Assembly: GCF_039710355.1 (NCBI RefSeq) | Contig: NZ_JBDKWZ010000012.1 | Coordinates: forward strand, 124,001 to 188,000 | Direction: 5' to 3' | Source of the DNA: Rapidithrix thailandica | GTDB taxonomy: Bacteria > Bacteroidota > Bacteroidia > Cytophagales > Flammeovirgaceae | DNA: 64,000 nt | Shown here: positions 62,631 to 64,000 of the stretch, piece by piece | Position numbering within the stretch: position 1 is the first letter of the stretch | How the letters are laid out: every line of letters starts with the position of its first letter | Position numbers and translations under genes: made by a program | Notes under the pieces: model-generated | What the model was told of the DNA's origin: nothing | Databases searched by the model: none | What the model saw: the letters and a program-made list of their open reading frames with translations, nothing else

Positions 62631-63536
62631 ATGATTACTATCCTTTTCGGCATTTTAAATTTAGTATTGTTTATTGCATTTGTTGTAGGCATGATTAAGC
62701 CTCGCCTCTTACTTCAACGATTTGATAGAACCCCTTCACGAATTAAAGTATTTGCCTTATACCTAGTATTCTCTATAGCTAGCGGTTTTCTTAAAACAGC
62801 ACTAACCAGTGATCAAGAAATTGTAGACAATGCAGTATATCAGGCAAATAACAATTTGGATACCAAAGCATATGAAGATGCCCGCAACAGCCTTTATGGC
62901 GTAGAAAAGGACAATAAATACTATCACATTGTTCAAGACATGTTGGTAAAAATAGATAGTACCGAAAAGGCGGATAGTATAGCGGCATATGAAATGAAAA
63001 TAGCGCACGAAAAAGCGGCATATGAAATGCAAAAGGCCTCTATTAAAGCTCGGTTAATTGATGAAACAGATTCGTTTTTTGAAGGAATTGATTTTTCAGA
63101 TTATAGAGGTGATTTAGAACTTATAGCGATTGAGCTGGCACTCATCAAAAACTTGAGTGGCCTCATCCAACAGGCCAGAAAGTTTGAAAGTGATACCCTT
63201 CAACAATTAGCGAATACACTTAAAAAGAAGGTTTCCCATACGCAAGTTAAAGAGCTTCCTGCCTTAAGAAAAGATTATGCACAAACCCTTAAGAAGGAGC
63301 TTTTAGCGCGTAATATTGAGGTATCTTTTGGAGGAAAAGGTACCACAACAATTAATTTTACCGCAGAGCATTTTATAGACGATCAAACCATTACCACATT
63401 TCACTCCGAACTAAATGAAATATTGACAAACTTAAGATTTAAACGCGTCACCTATCGTAGGCAAAAAAAAGACAGCGACTACTATTATCTTACACTAGAG
63501 GTCCCGTCTGATAAGGAAGTGGTAGAGGAATTATAG
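62631..63536 (+). CDS. Membrane protein of unknown function
   Basis: 301 residues from ATG 62631 (MITILFGILNLVLFIAFVVG), the first ATG after the promoter. Two membrane segments (about 1-22 and 37-55) are followed by a soluble part with a coiled coil that repeats a short unit (AYEMKIAHEKAAYEMQKA, about 122-139), then a helical domain and a beta-rich end (about 225-301; TTINFTAEHFIDDQTITTFH, SDYYYLTLEVP). No family recognised. A strong terminator follows; a degenerate repeat lies on both sides. Confidence 0.7.
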   Translation: MITILFGILNLVLFIAFVVGMIKPRLLLQRFDRTPSRIKVFALYLVFSIASGFLKTALTSDQEIVDNAVYQANNNLDTKAYEDARNSLYGVEKDNKYYHIVQDMLVKIDSTEKADSIAAYEMKIAHEKAAYEMQKASIKARLIDETDSFFEGIDFSDYRGDLELIAIELALIKNLSGLIQQARKFESDTLQQLANTLKKKVSHTQVKELPALRKDYAQTLKKELLARNIEVSFGGKGTTTINFTAEHFIDDQTITTFHSELNEILTNLRFKRVTYRRQKKDSDYYYLTLEVPSDKEVVEEL

Positions 63537-63545
63537 AGAAAAAAT

Positions 63546-63580
63546 AGAGGCTGCCCCAAAAACCTGAGCAGCCTCTTTTG
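63546..63580 (+). terminator. Rho-independent terminator
   Basis: Arms AGAGGCTGC and GCAGCCTCT around a 13-base loop, then TTTTG. It follows the gene ending at 63536. Confidence 0.8.
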
Positions 63581-63659
63581 TCATTGTATACGTCAAATTG
63601 CAACACTTAAAATCACAAAGTAACCTCTATCTTTTGTCAATCATTGACCGGATTCTTTA

Positions 63660-63706
63660 TCAAAAAGCATCTACCGGTTTTCAAAATACATAGTGTATTT
63701 CTTAAA
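63660..63706 (+). repeat. Right copy of the degenerate direct repeat
   Basis: Starts TCAAAAAGCATCTACCGG and matches 62376-62424 with a one-base gap. One frame reads KKHLPVFKIHSVFLK then stop. Confidence 0.4.
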
Positions 63707-63753
63707 TGAATAATGCTTTATTTTTCACTGACTCATACCTCACAACATAGAAC

Positions 63754-63780
63754 ATGCCTCCGGAGAAATTCCGGGGGCAT
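63754..63780 (-). terminator. Hairpin after the TlpA-like gene
   Basis: Arms ATGCCTCCGG and CCGGGGGCAT (one T-G pair) around a 7-base loop; little T on the minus strand. A weak terminator candidate. Confidence 0.35.
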
Positions 63781-63829
63781 ATTAGTTACCAAAGTATATT
63801 CGCAAGTGCTACTTCCGCTTAAATGGTCT

Positions 63830-64000
63830 TTATTTTTTCAGTAAACCTTCCAATTGTTTTTTCAACTCGGGATTAGAAGGACGCAAGGCATCGGTAGAAA
63901 TAATATTTCCTTTTTTATCAAATAACAAAAACCGGGGAATGGCATTGATTTCATAGTTCACCGCAATGCCTGACTTAAAAGCTTTGTCGGCAAACAATTG
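63830..64000 (-). CDS. TlpA/thioredoxin-like protein, N-terminus cut by window edge
   Basis: Only the last 56 codons are visible. The pattern YEINAIPRFLLFDKKGNIIS followed by ALRPSNPELKKQLEGLLKK is the C-terminal half of a TlpA/AhpC-TSA thioredoxin fold: the cis-proline after the central strand (IPRFLLFD) and the last strand-helix. A periplasmic thiol-disulfide protein is likely, but the CxxC site lies outside the window. Confidence 0.85.
   Translation of the reverse strand, partial: QLFADKAFKSGIAVNYEINAIPRFLLFDKKGNIISTDALRPSNPELKKQLEGLLKK

Noticed and set aside
1..64000. CRISPR arrays, complete insertion sequences, prophage or toxin-antitoxin modules
   Set aside because: No evenly spaced direct repeats, transposase, integrase or phage structural motifs were found on either strand.

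Overview
The window is chromosomal DNA of a member of the phylum Bacteroidota, probably an aerobic Cytophagales-like bacterium. The order is a guess; the phylum is well supported. Evidence for the phylum: the rpmB-rpmG-DUF4295 ribosomal block, several PD40/OmpA-fusion and beta-barrel outer-membrane proteins, an N-glycanase of the Flavobacterium PNGase F type, few Shine-Dalgarno sequences, and promoters that fit TTTG-N19..23-TAnnTTTG. Both edges cut genes: a PNGase F-like glycanase on the left and a TlpA-type thioredoxin-fold protein on the right.

Layout. 1-7 kb: N-glycanase, patatin-like lipase, a secreted PD40-OmpA protein, nicotinate phosphoribosyltransferase. 7-15.5 kb: FtsK followed by LolA, a Prc/Tsp protease, a PIN-PhoH ATPase, a short-chain dehydrogenase. 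15.5-21 kb: TPR protein, sugar-phosphate nucleotidyltransferase, polysaccharide flippase and a crotonase, all on the minus strand. 21-32 kb: a zinc-ribbon/TPR protein, a Wzi/RemB-like and a DUF6089 barrel, ftsY, the rpmB-rpmG-DUF4295 operon, a ChaN-like protein, a second PD40-OmpA protein, a cytochrome b5-like mini-protein and lipA. 32-43 kb: OsmC, MoeB-rhodanese, NodB deacetylase, two flavin disulfide/pyridine-nucleotide oxidoreductases (one YpdA-like), DUF2721, a POT peptide transporter, a bicupin, a membrane coiled-coil protein, a TPMT-like methyltransferase and an overlapping 38-residue membrane ORF. 43-53 kb: phosphatidylserine decarboxylase, glutamate dehydrogenase, a secreted unknown, PBP1C, a sulfite-oxidase pair, a porin-like barrel and a Spy-like protein. 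53-64 kb: ECF sigma/anti-sigma/secreted-protein operon, superoxide dismutase divergent from a COG2345 cysteine-rich regulator, a beta-lactamase-fold hydrolase, dihydroorotase, tRNA-His, an NAD(P)-binding protein with an AraC regulator, and a membrane unknown.

Most of the window is housekeeping and envelope biology. I see no CRISPR array, complete insertion sequence, prophage or obvious defence island. The best leads for something new are modest: the three-gene ECF sigma operon with an unrecognised secreted third product; the palindromic control region between sod and the COG2345 regulator; a 17-bp palindrome in the leader of glutamate dehydrogenase; an OmpA domain split by a long insertion; a POT transporter with a large soluble insert; a G-rich tandem repeat found at two loci; and an orphan terminator following a 44-codon ORF whose DNA is partly repeated on the other side of the next gene.

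Functions are assigned from motifs read by eye. Promoters and terminators are pattern matches only, and no database search was run.
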